A stretch of 45,019 bases of DNA from Candidatus Fimenecus excrementigallinarum (GTDB taxonomy: Bacteria > Bacillota > Clostridia > Oscillospirales > Acutalibacteraceae), in assembly GCA_018714805.1 (NCBI GenBank), contig DVMW01000032.1:1-45019 (forward strand), given 5' to 3'. The translations under genes were made by a program, and so were the position numbers. Of this stretch, positions 31,411-39,154 are shown one piece after another. The notes under the pieces were generated by a model that saw nothing but the letters and a program-made list of their open reading frames with translations, ran no database searches and was not told where the DNA came from. The first letter of the stretch is position 1. The number at the start of each line of letters is the position of its first letter.

Positions 31411-32760
31411 ATGGAAAAAATCGTTATTCACGGGCAAAAACGCTTAACCGGGGAGATTGAAATACACGGTTCCAAAAACAGCGCGCTGCCCATTTTGGCG
31501 GCCGCCGCGCTCGCAAACGGGGTGTCGGAGATACATAACTGCCCGCGGCTTTCCGACGTGGACGCCGCGCTGCGTATCCTCGAGCACCTCGGCTGCCGCG
31601 TCCGGCGCGAAGGGCATACCGTTTCCGTAGATTCCACCGGCCTGCACGATTTCGCCGTGCCCGACCGGCTCATGCGCGAAATGCGCTCGTCGGTCGTGTT
31701 CCTCGGGGCCATCCTCGGGCGGACGCGGCGCGCCCGGCTATGTACGCCCGGCGGCTGCGAGATTGGGCTTCGGCCGATAGATTTGCATTTGCTCGCCATG
31801 GAGCAGCTCGGCGCCGAGCTGCGCGAGGAGGGCGGGCAGCTGGAGTTTTCCGCGCCCGGCGGCCTTACCGGCGCGCGCATTACGCTGTCGTTCCCAAGCG
31901 TCGGCGCAACGGAAAACGTGCTTCTGGCCGCGGCGACGGCAAAGGGCAGGACCGTCCTGCACAATGCGGCGCGCGAGCCGGAGATTGGCGATTTGGCCGA
32001 TTTTTTGAACGGCTGCGGGGCGCGCATCTACGGCGCGGGCGACAGCACGATTGTGATAGACGGCGTCGCGCAGCTGCACGGCGCGAGCCATACGGTCATT
32101 CCCGACCGCATTGCCGCCTCAACCTATCTGCTGGCGGGCGCGGTGACCCAGGGGCGCATTTGCGTCAAGGAGGTGGTTCCCGCCCACCTCGGCGCGCTGG
32201 TGCCCGTGCTGCGGGAAATGGGCTGCACGCTGTCCGTCAGCGGCCGCTGGGTCTGCCTGAGCGCGCCGCCGCGGCTGCACCGGGTCAAAATGACGCGCAC
32301 CATGCCGTATCCGGGCTTCCCGACCGACGTGCAGGCGCCGCTTTCTGCAGCGCTGACGGTGGCGGAGGGCACCTCGGTTGTCGTGGAAAATATATTTGAA
32401 AGCCGCTACAAACACGCTTCGGAGCTTTTGCGCTTCGGTGCGAAAATTCATGTGGAGGGCCGCATGGAGGTTATAGAAGGCGTCGACCGCCTTTTGGGGG
32501 CGCAGGTTGTCGCCCCGGACCTGCGCGGCGGCTTCGCCCTGCTTTTGGCCGGCCTTGCGGCGCACGGCGAGACGGTCGTGCGCGGGGTGGAGCACATTGA
32601 CCGCGGCTATGAATCGCCGGAGCTTCTGCTCGGAAGCCTCGGCGCGGATGTGCAAAGGATATGCGAAGATGAAGAAAGAACCGCAAAAACCGAACCGGCA
32701 GACACAGAAAAGCCGGACCCCGGGCCGCAGGCCGCCGGCGAACGGCAGCAGGACCGGTGA
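31411..32760 (+). CDS. murA: UDP-N-acetylglucosamine 1-carboxyvinyltransferase
   Basis: MurA transfers enolpyruvate from PEP to UDP-GlcNAc, the committed step of peptidoglycan synthesis, and is the fosfomycin target. The 449-residue protein has Lys22-Asn23 in HGSKNSALP and the reactive Cys116 in TPGGCEIGLRPIDLH, so fosfomycin sensitivity is expected from this residue. TMPYPGFPTDVQAP and FESRYKHASELLRFGA follow. It is about 30 residues longer than usual: the hydrophilic tail after VQRICEDEE shares 92 nt with the start of ftsQ in another frame. ATG 31411 follows AAAGGGG inside a hairpin leader. Confidence 0.95.
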   Translation: MEKIVIHGQKRLTGEIEIHGSKNSALPILAAAALANGVSEIHNCPRLSDVDAALRILEHLGCRVRREGHTVSVDSTGLHDFAVPDRLMREMRSSVVFLGAILGRTRRARLCTPGGCEIGLRPIDLHLLAMEQLGAELREEGGQLEFSAPGGLTGARITLSFPSVGATENVLLAAATAKGRTVLHNAAREPEIGDLADFLNGCGARIYGAGDSTIVIDGVAQLHGASHTVIPDRIAASTYLLAGAVTQGRICVKEVVPAHLGALVPVLREMGCTLSVSGRWVCLSAPPRLHRVKMTRTMPYPGFPTDVQAPLSAALTVAEGTSVVVENIFESRYKHASELLRFGAKIHVEGRMEVIEGVDRLLGAQVVAPDLRGGFALLLAGLAAHGETVVRGVEHIDRGYESPELLLGSLGADVQRICEDEERTAKTEPADTEKPDPGPQAAGERQQDR

Positions 32761-33697
32761 ACGCCGCACGCCGAGCGTAAGTACAGGCCGAACGGCGCAG
32801 CGCCCGGTGCTGTCAAATGACGAACGCCGGCAGGCGCGCGCGCTGGCGGCGAAGCGCAAACGCCGCAGACGCCGTATTTTCTGGGGCGTTCTGCTGTCTG
32901 TTTTGCTGCTGGCGGCGGGCGTAACGCTCTGCCTGACGGTCTTTTTCAAAATATCCGCCGTAACGGTGACCGGCGACGAGGTCTATGCGCCCGAGCAGGT
33001 TGTGGAGGCGTCCGGCATTGCGCTTGGCGAAAATCTCTTTTTGCTGCGCGCAGGCGATGCCGCCGAGCAGATTGAAGCCACGCTGCCGTATGTGGAAACG
33101 GCGGAAATTTCCCGCAGCCTTTCGTGCACGGTGACCATCCATGTGACGCGCGCCACAGCCGCCGCCGCGCTCGACAACGGCGACAGCTATACGCTCTTGA
33201 GCGCATCGGGCAAGGTGCTCGAGGACGGCGTCATGTCCGTCGGCGAGGACGTCATGCTGCTTTCGGCCGGCGAGGTGCGCACGCGCGTGCCCGGCGATAC
33301 GGTGGAATTTGCGGGCGAGCACACGCTCGAAGACCTGCAGCAGACGCTTGCCGCCTTTTCGGAAGCCGGGTTCACGGGCGTGACGGCGCTCGATTTGCAG
33401 ACGCATACCAACATCCGGGCGGTCTACAAGGGCCGCATTACGCTCGAGCTCGGCGCGGCGTCCTCCCTTGCGGACAAGATGGCGTTCATCAAAGCCACGC
33501 TGGAGCGCAGCGAGCAGACCGACCCGACGTTTGCGGGCACGTTTGATTTTACCATTGAAAACCGCGCGTACCGCAACGCTGCTACAGAGCCTGTCCCGAC
33601 GACCGTACCGGCGCAGACGGCTGCGGAAGGGGATGGACCTGACGCGTCAAGTGAAACAACCTTACAGGCAGCCACCGTGACTACGGCGCCCGCGTAA
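32669..33697 (+). CDS. ftsQ: Cell division protein FtsQ/DivIB
   Basis: A 342-residue bitopic division protein. A very basic cytoplasmic N-terminus (KRKRRRRR at 63-70) leads to one membrane segment (about 70-93), then a POTRA domain (ISAVTVTGDEVYAPEQVVEASG, about 95-165) and a beta domain, with a Thr/Ala-rich tail after 310. FtsQ joins FtsL and the DivIC-like partner in the divisome. The start at ATG 32669, with AAAGGA 8 bp upstream, is chosen because the POTRA domain then has the usual cytoplasmic leader; it places the first 92 bp inside murA. ftsA is not found before ftsZ. Confidence 0.88.
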   Translation: MKKEPQKPNRQTQKSRTPGRRPPANGSRTGERRTPSVSTGRTAQRPVLSNDERRQARALAAKRKRRRRRIFWGVLLSVLLLAAGVTLCLTVFFKISAVTVTGDEVYAPEQVVEASGIALGENLFLLRAGDAAEQIEATLPYVETAEISRSLSCTVTIHVTRATAAAALDNGDSYTLLSASGKVLEDGVMSVGEDVMLLSAGEVRTRVPGDTVEFAGEHTLEDLQQTLAAFSEAGFTGVTALDLQTHTNIRAVYKGRITLELGAASSLADKMAFIKATLERSEQTDPTFAGTFDFTIENRAYRNAATEPVPTTVPAQTAAEGDGPDASSETTLQAATVTTAPA

Positions 33698-33765
33698 GGA
33701 CAAGCCTGTAAAGACAAATTCCTTGTCATGACAGGTAATTTTCCTTGCCAAATCTGAAAAAACGG

Positions 33766-33794
33766 TTGAATTTTCAAAAGAACTGTGCTACAAT
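33766..33794 (+). promoter_or_regulatory. Promoter of ftsZ
   Basis: TTGAAT (33766-33771), a 17-bp spacer and TACAAT (33789-33794) in an AT-rich gap of 154 bp. ftsZ can therefore be transcribed apart from the long upstream operon. Confidence 0.8.
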
Positions 33795-33851
33795 ACCCAA
33801 AAATAGGTTTATTGTGTGAAAGAGACTTATACATAGGAGGATGTTCCAACC

Positions 33852-34949
33852 ATGGCATACGAAATCGACAACGAACAGCAAAATGTGACCCATATCAAGG
33901 TCATTGGCATCGGCGGCGGCGGCGGGAACGCGGTCAACCGCATGGCACAGGCCGGCTTTTCCGGGATTGAGCTTATCGCGGTCAACACCGACCGCCAGAT
34001 GCTGAATTTCTCGAAGGCCACGCAGAAAATTCAGATTGGCGAAAAGCTGACGAACGGTCAGGGCGCGGGCGCGAAGCCCGAGATTGGCAAAAAAGCGGCG
34101 GAGGAGAGCCGCGACGCCATCATCGACGCGCTCGGCGATACGCAGATGGTCTTTATCACCGCCGGCATGGGCGGCGGCACCGGGACGGGCGCGGCGCCCG
34201 TCATTGCGGAGATTGCGAAGGAAAAGGGAATTTTGACCGTCGGGATTGTGACGAAGCCCTTCGCCTTTGAGGGCAAGCACCGCATGGACCAGGCGGAGGC
34301 GGGCATTGCCGAGCTTGCGGGTCATGTGGATTCGCTTGTCGTTATCCCGAACGAGCGCCTCAAGCAGGTTTCCGACCAGAAAATTACGCTTGCCAACGCC
34401 TTTGAGGTTGCGGACGATGTGCTGCGTTCGGGCGTCAAGAGCATTTCCGACCTTATCATCAACCCGGCGCTTATCAACCTGGACTTTGCCGACGTGACCG
34501 CCGTTATGAAGGATGCGGGGCACGCGCACATGGGCGTCGGCTCCGCTACCGGCAAGGACAAGGCCGAGCAGGCGGCGCAGGCGGCCATTTCGAGCCCGCT
34601 TCTGGAATCCACCATCGACGGGGCGAAGGGCATTATCATCAGCATCGCCGCCTCGCAGGATATCGGCCTCGAGGACATCGACACCGCGGCCGGCATCGTC
34701 CGTGCGGCGGCCGACGAGGATGCGAACATCATCTTCGGCGTGGACCTCAAGCCGGAGCTGGAGGACACCATGACCATCACCGTCATTGCGACGGGCTTCG
34801 GCAGCGACACGAACGGGATGCCCAAAAAGCCGTCCGATTCGTTTGCGAAGGCGGATACGGAGCTGGACGACATCTCGAGCACCAGCACGGGCTTTGACCC
34901 GAACGACGGCTTCATTGACGTCCTCGACATCTTCAACGGCAGAAAATAA
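33852..34949 (+). CDS. ftsZ: Cell division GTPase FtsZ
   Basis: FtsZ is the tubulin-like GTPase that forms the division ring. The 365-residue protein has [15 protein letters not shown] (17-31), VNTDRQ, the tubulin signature GGGTGTG (107-113) and the T7-loop region [15 protein letters not shown] near 208. The linker after residue 318 is short, and the C-terminal tail ends [12 protein letters not shown], an acidic-then-basic peptide in the place of the conserved C-terminal anchor sequence. AGGAGG lies 10 bp before ATG 33852. It has its own promoter and terminator. Confidence 0.97.
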   Translation: MAYEIDNEQQNVTHIKVIGIGGGGGNAVNRMAQAGFSGIELIAVNTDRQMLNFSKATQKIQIGEKLTNGQGAGAKPEIGKKAAEESRDAIIDALGDTQMVFITAGMGGGTGTGAAPVIAEIAKEKGILTVGIVTKPFAFEGKHRMDQAEAGIAELAGHVDSLVVIPNERLKQVSDQKITLANAFEVADDVLRSGVKSISDLIINPALINLDFADVTAVMKDAGHAHMGVGSATGKDKAEQAAQAAISSPLLESTIDGAKGIIISIAASQDIGLEDIDTAAGIVRAAADEDANIIFGVDLKPELEDTMTITVIATGFGSDTNGMPKKPSDSFAKADTELDDISSTSTGFDPNDGFIDVLDIFNGRK

Positions 34950-34961
34950 GCCGAAAAGCCC

Positions 34962-34992
34962 GGCCCCGCACAAGGATGTGCGGGGCCTTTTT
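34962..34992 (+). terminator. Intrinsic terminator of ftsZ
   Basis: GGCCCCGCAC (34962-34971) and GTGCGGGGCC (34978-34987) form a perfect 10-bp stem with loop AAGGAT, followed by five T residues. Confidence 0.92.
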
Positions 34993-34997
34993 CTGCC

Positions 34998-35026
34998 TTG
35001 ACAGACACGCAAAAATCCCGTATATT
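34998..35026 (+). promoter_or_regulatory. Promoter of the GH4-kinase operon
   Basis: Consensus TTGACA (34998-35003), a 17-bp spacer and TATATT (35021-35026), 6 bp after the ftsZ terminator. This is among the best promoters in the window. Confidence 0.85.
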
Positions 35027-35055
35027 GGAAAAAGAAATCGAAAAGGAGCGGTCTC

Positions 35056-36420
35056 ATGAAACTGGCGGTACTCGGCGGGGGCGGCGTGCGCTCCATGTTT
35101 TTGGCGAAAAGCATCGCCCAAAAGGCGGAAGCGCTGCAGATTGACCGGCTTTGCTTTATGGACAACGACCCGCAGAAGCTGCGCATCTACGGCGGACTCG
35201 CCAAAGAGGTTGCGGCCCGGCTCTGCCCGGCGCTCGATTTTTCGCTGACCGAAAGTGCCGAAGAGGCCGTGCGCGGCGCGGACTATGTGATTACGACCAT
35301 TCGCGTCGGCGGCGACGATATGCGCGTGGGCGACGAGCGCATCGCGCTTTCCAACGGCGTTCTCGGGCAGGAGACCACGGGCGCGGCGGGCTTTTCCTTC
35401 GCCATGCGCAGCGTGCCCGCGCTTGCGCGCTACTGCGAGCTTATCCGGCAGCTGGCGTCGCCTGCGGTCAAGGTGTTTAATTTTACGAACCCCGCGGGCG
35501 TCGTATCCCAGACGCTGCGGGACATGGGATATGATTTTACCTACGGCATCTGCGACGCGCCCGCCGGGATGCTGCGGTCGTTTGCGAAGCTGTACGGCGC
35601 CGACCCGGCGGAAATTTCCGGCGAGGTCTATGGGCTGAACCACCTGTCCTATTTTAAGAGCATCACGCTTTCCGGCCGGGAAATCATGCCGGAGCTCATC
35701 GAAAACGACCGGGCTTATGCGGAAACGGATTTGCGGTATTTCGAAAAGGACTTGCTGCGCGACCGCGGCTGCGTGCTCAATGAATACCTGTACTATTTCT
35801 ATTACCGCGAGCAGGCGCTGCACAACATCCTGCACGCCAAAAAAACGCGCGGCGAGCAGATTGCCGACATCAACCGCGCCATGACCGCCGCGCTTTTGCC
35901 GCTTGACCCGCACCGGGATTTTGACCGCTGCCTTTCGGTGTTTTCCCATTGGTACGGCGAGCGGGAGAACAACTATATGGCCGAGGAAACCGGCGTGTGC
36001 CGCAAGGCGCCGTGGTCGTTTGACATTTACGCGCCCGACGACGGCGGCTATGCGGGCGTGGCGCTGTCGTTTATCCGCATCGCCCAAAGCGGGGAGCCGG
36101 GCAGCATGATTCTCTGCGTGCCGAACGAAGGCGCGATTGCGGGCCTTGCGCCCGACGACGTTGTGGAGGTGACCTGCGACGTCACGGCGGACGGCTGCAC
36201 GCCGCATACAATCGGCGAGGTCGACGAACAGAACCTGGAGCTTATCCGCCGCGTCAAGAATTACGAGCGGCTGTCGTCCGCAGCGCTTCGGCACAAAGAC
36301 CGCCGCACGGCGATACAGGCGCTGACGCTGCACCCGCTTGTCAACTCCTATTCGCTTGCGAAAACGCTGGTAGACGCGTACATCCGGCACAATGCGGGGT
36401 ATAGCGATGGCTGGAAATAA
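35056..36420 (+). CDS. GH4-family 6-phospho-glycosidase (NAD- and metal-dependent)
   Basis: A 454-residue family 4 glycoside hydrolase. GH4 enzymes cleave glycosides, often 6-phosphorylated, through NAD+-dependent oxidation and elimination with Mn2+. Seen here are the Rossmann loop LGGGGVRS (6-13), FTNPAG (143-148), the metal ligands Cys166 in YGICDAPAG and His196 in GLNHLSYF, and VPNEGAIAGL in the C-terminal half. The GICDAP and GLNHL motifs are closer to 6-phospho-beta-glucosidases than to alpha-galactosidases. ATG 35056 follows AAAAGGAG. It overlaps the following PfkB kinase by 14 bp, suggesting that the kinase may provide or use the phosphorylated sugar. No PTS genes are nearby. Confidence 0.9.
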   Translation: MKLAVLGGGGVRSMFLAKSIAQKAEALQIDRLCFMDNDPQKLRIYGGLAKEVAARLCPALDFSLTESAEEAVRGADYVITTIRVGGDDMRVGDERIALSNGVLGQETTGAAGFSFAMRSVPALARYCELIRQLASPAVKVFNFTNPAGVVSQTLRDMGYDFTYGICDAPAGMLRSFAKLYGADPAEISGEVYGLNHLSYFKSITLSGREIMPELIENDRAYAETDLRYFEKDLLRDRGCVLNEYLYYFYYREQALHNILHAKKTRGEQIADINRAMTAALLPLDPHRDFDRCLSVFSHWYGERENNYMAEETGVCRKAPWSFDIYAPDDGGYAGVALSFIRIAQSGEPGSMILCVPNEGAIAGLAPDDVVEVTCDVTADGCTPHTIGEVDEQNLELIRRVKNYERLSSAALRHKDRRTAIQALTLHPLVNSYSLAKTLVDAYIRHNAGYSDGWK

Positions 36421-37336
36421 ACCGTTTGCCGCCGGCATCGGCTGTACGAACATCGATTTGCTGTATACGGGGCTGTCCGCCCTGCCCAAGGAGGGCGAGG
36501 AGGTCTACGCAAAAGGGCTTTCCCTGCAGCTCGGCGGCGGCGCGCCCGCCACGCTGCTGCTGCTTGCGAAGCTCGGCGTGCCGACCGTTCTGGCAACGCA
36601 GCTCGGCGACGATTTGTTTTCCCGGTTCGCCCGCGCACAGTTTCGGGCGTTCGGCATGGAGCCGGTCAATTTGTATGCCGGGGAAGGCGCGGCGCTGAAC
36701 GTTTCCGCCTGCCTTGTCACCGCGCGCGACCGCAGCTTTGTCTCTTTCGGGCCGGGCGACCCCGCGCCGACCGACGCGGCGCTGCAAGCGGCCTATGAAG
36801 CGTGCCGTGGCGCGAAGCTTGTGCTTATGCAGCCGGGCGGCTTTCTGCCGGTTTATGAAACCCTCAAGGCCGAAGGCGCGGCGCTGGTCCTGGACTGCGG
36901 CTGGCGCGAGGATTTGACGCTCGCAAGCTTCAAGCCGTATCTCGAGCTTGCCGACTACTACACGCCCAACCGCAAGGAGGCGTGCAAGCTGACCGGCGCC
37001 GATACGCCGCAGGAGGCAATCTCCGTGCTCGCCCGGTATTTTGCGCATCCGCTTGTCAAGCTGGACCGCGGCGGCTGTCTGGGACTCGAGGCGGGGCGGC
37101 TGTTTACCGTCGGCCCCGTGGATTTCGGCGCGGCCGTGGATGCGACGGGCGCGGGGGACGCGTTTTCTGCAGGCTTTTTGTACGGTCTGTTTCACGGGTA
37201 TGCTTTTGCGGACTGCCTGCTTTTGGGCAACTGCACGGGCGGAAAATGCGTCAGCGCCGTCGGGTGCCTTGGCGCGTCGCTTTCCGAAGGCGAGCTGCTT
37301 GCGCGGTTCCAAAAGGAACAGGCGCGCCGCGCATAA
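36407..37336 (+). CDS. PfkB-family carbohydrate kinase
   Basis: A 309-residue ribokinase-fold sugar kinase. The N-terminus AAGIGCTNIDLLYTGL and the LGGGAPATLLLLAKLG segment (PfkB signature 1 region, about 42-58) fit the family, and signature 2 DATGAGDAFSAGFL holds the catalytic Asp (near 247 in GAGD). The sugar is unknown; the family includes ribokinase, fructokinase and 2-keto-3-deoxygluconate kinase. The start at ATG 36407 lies 14 bp inside the GH4 gene, with only a weak GGGG upstream, so translational coupling is likely. An alternative ATG at 36392 would add five residues. The operon ends here. Confidence 0.88.
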   Translation: MAGNKPFAAGIGCTNIDLLYTGLSALPKEGEEVYAKGLSLQLGGGAPATLLLLAKLGVPTVLATQLGDDLFSRFARAQFRAFGMEPVNLYAGEGAALNVSACLVTARDRSFVSFGPGDPAPTDAALQAAYEACRGAKLVLMQPGGFLPVYETLKAEGAALVLDCGWREDLTLASFKPYLELADYYTPNRKEACKLTGADTPQEAISVLARYFAHPLVKLDRGGCLGLEAGRLFTVGPVDFGAAVDATGAGDAFSAGFLYGLFHGYAFADCLLLGNCTGGKCVSAVGCLGASLSEGELLARFQKEQARRA

Positions 37337-37351
37337 CGACGCAAAAAAGAA

Positions 37352-37386
37352 CGGCCCGCAGTACCGAATGTCGGTACTGCGGGCCG
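37352..37386. terminator. 16-bp hairpin terminator between convergent units
   Basis: A perfect 16-bp stem (37352-37367 with 37371-37386) closes a 3-nt loop ATG. The minus strand continues with TTCTTTTTT, a good terminator for the membrane protein gene. The plus strand has only CTTT, so it is weaker for the kinase gene. Confidence 0.85.
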
Positions 37387-37404
37387 CTTTGGCTGTTTGC
37401 TGCC

Positions 37405-37785
37405 TTACGCCTTGTAGTTTTTCCAGGCGCTGTGCAGGTAGTAGTAGGGAATCAGCAGCATGACCGCGTTGACGAGAATCAGCGCGATGTTGTGCTGCAC
37501 ATGGATGAACACGACCAGCTGCGGCACGAACAGCAGCACGCCCAAAATGACCGTGAACAGCGACTTTTTCTTGGCGAGCGCCAGCCCGCAGATGCCGGCA
37601 AGAATCTGGAACGCCTGGCTCGCATAGGTCAGCACCAGCACGCCCAGCACGGCCTCGGCCGAAATACCGGCAAGCTGGGCCTCGCCGGCCGCGCCAATCA
37701 TAAAATAGGTTGCGGCAAGCGACGCCGCGCCGAGAAGAATCTGCATTACGGAAGCAATCCGCAGGTGTTTGGTTCCGCTTCGCAT
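37405..37785 (-). CDS. Small four-helix membrane protein of unknown function
   Basis: A 126-residue protein with four predicted membrane segments: about 15-33 (IASVMQILLGAASLAATYFM), 42-66, 73-93 and 96-116. The loops are short, with a basic KKK turn near residue 72. I do not recognise a named family. The start at ATG 37785, after AGAAGG, is preferred to the longer frame to 37830, which crosses the promoter. It has a consensus promoter and its own terminator, so it is expressed as a single gene. It resembles generic integral membrane proteins in gut clostridia, but no function can be offered. Confidence 0.75.
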   Translation of the reverse strand: MRSGTKHLRIASVMQILLGAASLAATYFMIGAAGEAQLAGISAEAVLGVLVLTYASQAFQILAGICGLALAKKKSLFTVILGVLLFVPQLVVFIHVQHNIALILVNAVMLLIPYYYLHSAWKNYKA

Positions 37786-37818
37786 AAGGATACCTTCTTT
37801 CTCAAAATTTGCGGAAAC

Positions 37819-37847
37819 AGCATAGCACATTGATAAGAATTTGTCAA
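37819..37847 (-). promoter_or_regulatory. Promoter of the small membrane protein gene
   Basis: On the minus strand, consensus TTGACA (37847-37842), a 17-bp spacer and TATGCT (37824-37819). Confidence 0.8.
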
Positions 37848-37878
37848 TTCTTTTCTTTTTAGAACGAATTTTGTGCGG

Positions 37879-38892
37879 TTACCCCGCCGTGTGCGTCTCC
37901 AAAAAGGCGTGGATATGCGGCAGAACCTCGTCGTCATAGTCGCCGAACAGGCTCATGTTTTCGCTGTTGAAGCCGTGGCCGGCGCCTTCAATGACATAAA
38001 GCTCTGCGTGCTCGTAAACTTCCGCCGCGCGCTTGGAATAGGAAAGCGGCACCACGGGGTCGGCGGAGCCGTGCAGAATCAGCACGTCGCCGGTGTAGGG
38101 GCGGATGGCCTCGTACACGTCGAGCCCGTGCAGCGCGCGGACATAGGCGCGCCCGACGGGGACGCCGGACAGGGCGAAGGCGCTTAGCTGCAAGTCGGAA
38201 ATCCGGTCCGGGTCGCGGAAAAAGGCTGTGACCTGCTCGGCCATGCTCAGGCCCGGGTACAAAAGGATAAGTCCGCGCACCTCGGACACGTGCCGCGCCG
38301 CGGTCAGCGCCGAGACCGTCCCGCCCTGGCTTGTCCCGAGCAGGAAAATTTGGCCGCGGTCAATGCCGTCCATCGACCGGAACCGCTGCAAAACGGCCTC
38401 CAGGTCGGAAACCTCCGTGTAAATCGTCATGTCGGTCGTCTCGCCGTCGCTTTTGCTCGACGTGCTCCCGCCGCAGAAATCAAAGCAGTACGCCGCGTAG
38501 CCCTGCTTTGCGAGGTCGATGCAGTACGCGTTCATGGAGGTGTGGTCCAGCGCGAAGCTGTGGGACAGCAGCACGGCGGGCAGGGGTGTGGGCGCGTTTT
38601 TGGGCAGATAGAGCTTGCCGTAAATGTTTTTGCTCCCGTTTTTGCACCAGAGCTCCTGCACGGTGTATGCGTACGGCACGCCGTCCGCGCGGCTCGCCTT
38701 TTTAGTCGCGGCGGCGGTTGTGCGCGTTGTCGCCGGCTCGGTCTGCGCCGCCGGGGCCGCCGTGGTTTGCGCCGCCGTCGTCTGCGGCGGCGCGGTGGCG
38801 CCGTCGGCCGCCTGCTTGCCGCCGCAGCCGGACAGCATTGTCAAGCATACGGCAAAAAGGAGTGCGGCAGCTGCCGCGCGAAATCTGCGCAT
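37879..38892 (-). CDS. Secreted lipoprotein alpha/beta hydrolase (esterase/peptidase-like)
   Basis: A 337-residue lipoprotein. The signal peptide ends in lipobox LSGC (Cys23), and a Thr/Ala-rich spacer (about 35-68) tethers the enzyme to the membrane. The hydrolase domain has HSF near 111, the nucleophile elbow LGTSQGG (Ser188), Asp278 in HGSADPVVP and His306 in GAGHGF, a full triad. The layout resembles the BD-FAE/feruloyl esterase and S9-like hydrolases, so an acyl-glycan or ester substrate outside the cell is likely but unproven. ATG 38892 is preceded by a weak AAAGGCGGG. Its promoter is at 39006-39034, leaving a leader of about 110 nt. Confidence 0.85.
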   Translation of the reverse strand: MRRFRAAAAALLFAVCLTMLSGCGGKQAADGATAPPQTTAAQTTAAPAAQTEPATTRTTAAATKKASRADGVPYAYTVQELWCKNGSKNIYGKLYLPKNAPTPLPAVLLSHSFALDHTSMNAYCIDLAKQGYAAYCFDFCGGSTSSKSDGETTDMTIYTEVSDLEAVLQRFRSMDGIDRGQIFLLGTSQGGTVSALTAARHVSEVRGLILLYPGLSMAEQVTAFFRDPDRISDLQLSAFALSGVPVGRAYVRALHGLDVYEAIRPYTGDVLILHGSADPVVPLSYSKRAAEVYEHAELYVIEGAGHGFNSENMSLFGDYDDEVLPHIHAFLETHTAG

Positions 38893-39005
38893 ATCGTACC
38901 CGCCTTTCCAACGTAAATCCTTACATGACCAAAGGGCATCCCATAAAAATCCGGCGTCTAACGCCCTCCGGGCAGGCGGCGCCGGCAAACAAAGTCCTTA
39001 TGCTA

Positions 39006-39034
39006 AGCATAAAACGCGCCTTTCGGAAAGTCAA
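39006..39034 (-). promoter_or_regulatory. Promoter of the lipoprotein esterase
   Basis: On the minus strand, TTGACT (39034-39029), a 17-bp spacer and TATGCT (39011-39006). The 110-nt leader beyond it contains no recognised element. Confidence 0.7.
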
Positions 39035-39105
39035 TCCCGCCCTGCACAAAAAAATAAGGCGTATTCTGCGCTTTGTTTTAGAGAGAGGCAAAGAACAAAA
39101 GCAAA

Positions 39106-39136
39106 AACCGCCCCGTCGTCTCCCGATGGGGCGGTT
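39106..39136 (-). terminator. Terminator of the nucleotidyltransferase-HEPN gene
   Basis: AACCGCCCCGTCG (39106-39118) pairs with CGATGGGGCGGTT (39124-39136), 13 bp with one wobble and a 5-nt loop. On the minus strand TTTGCTTTTG follows, so it ends the unit beginning at 40505. Confidence 0.8.
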
Positions 39137-39154
39137 CGGCGCAGCGGACGTTTT

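Noticed and set aside
37352-37386. Possible small RNA formed by the 16-bp hairpin
   Set aside because: Its place between two convergent genes and the T-run on the minus strand are explained by a terminator.
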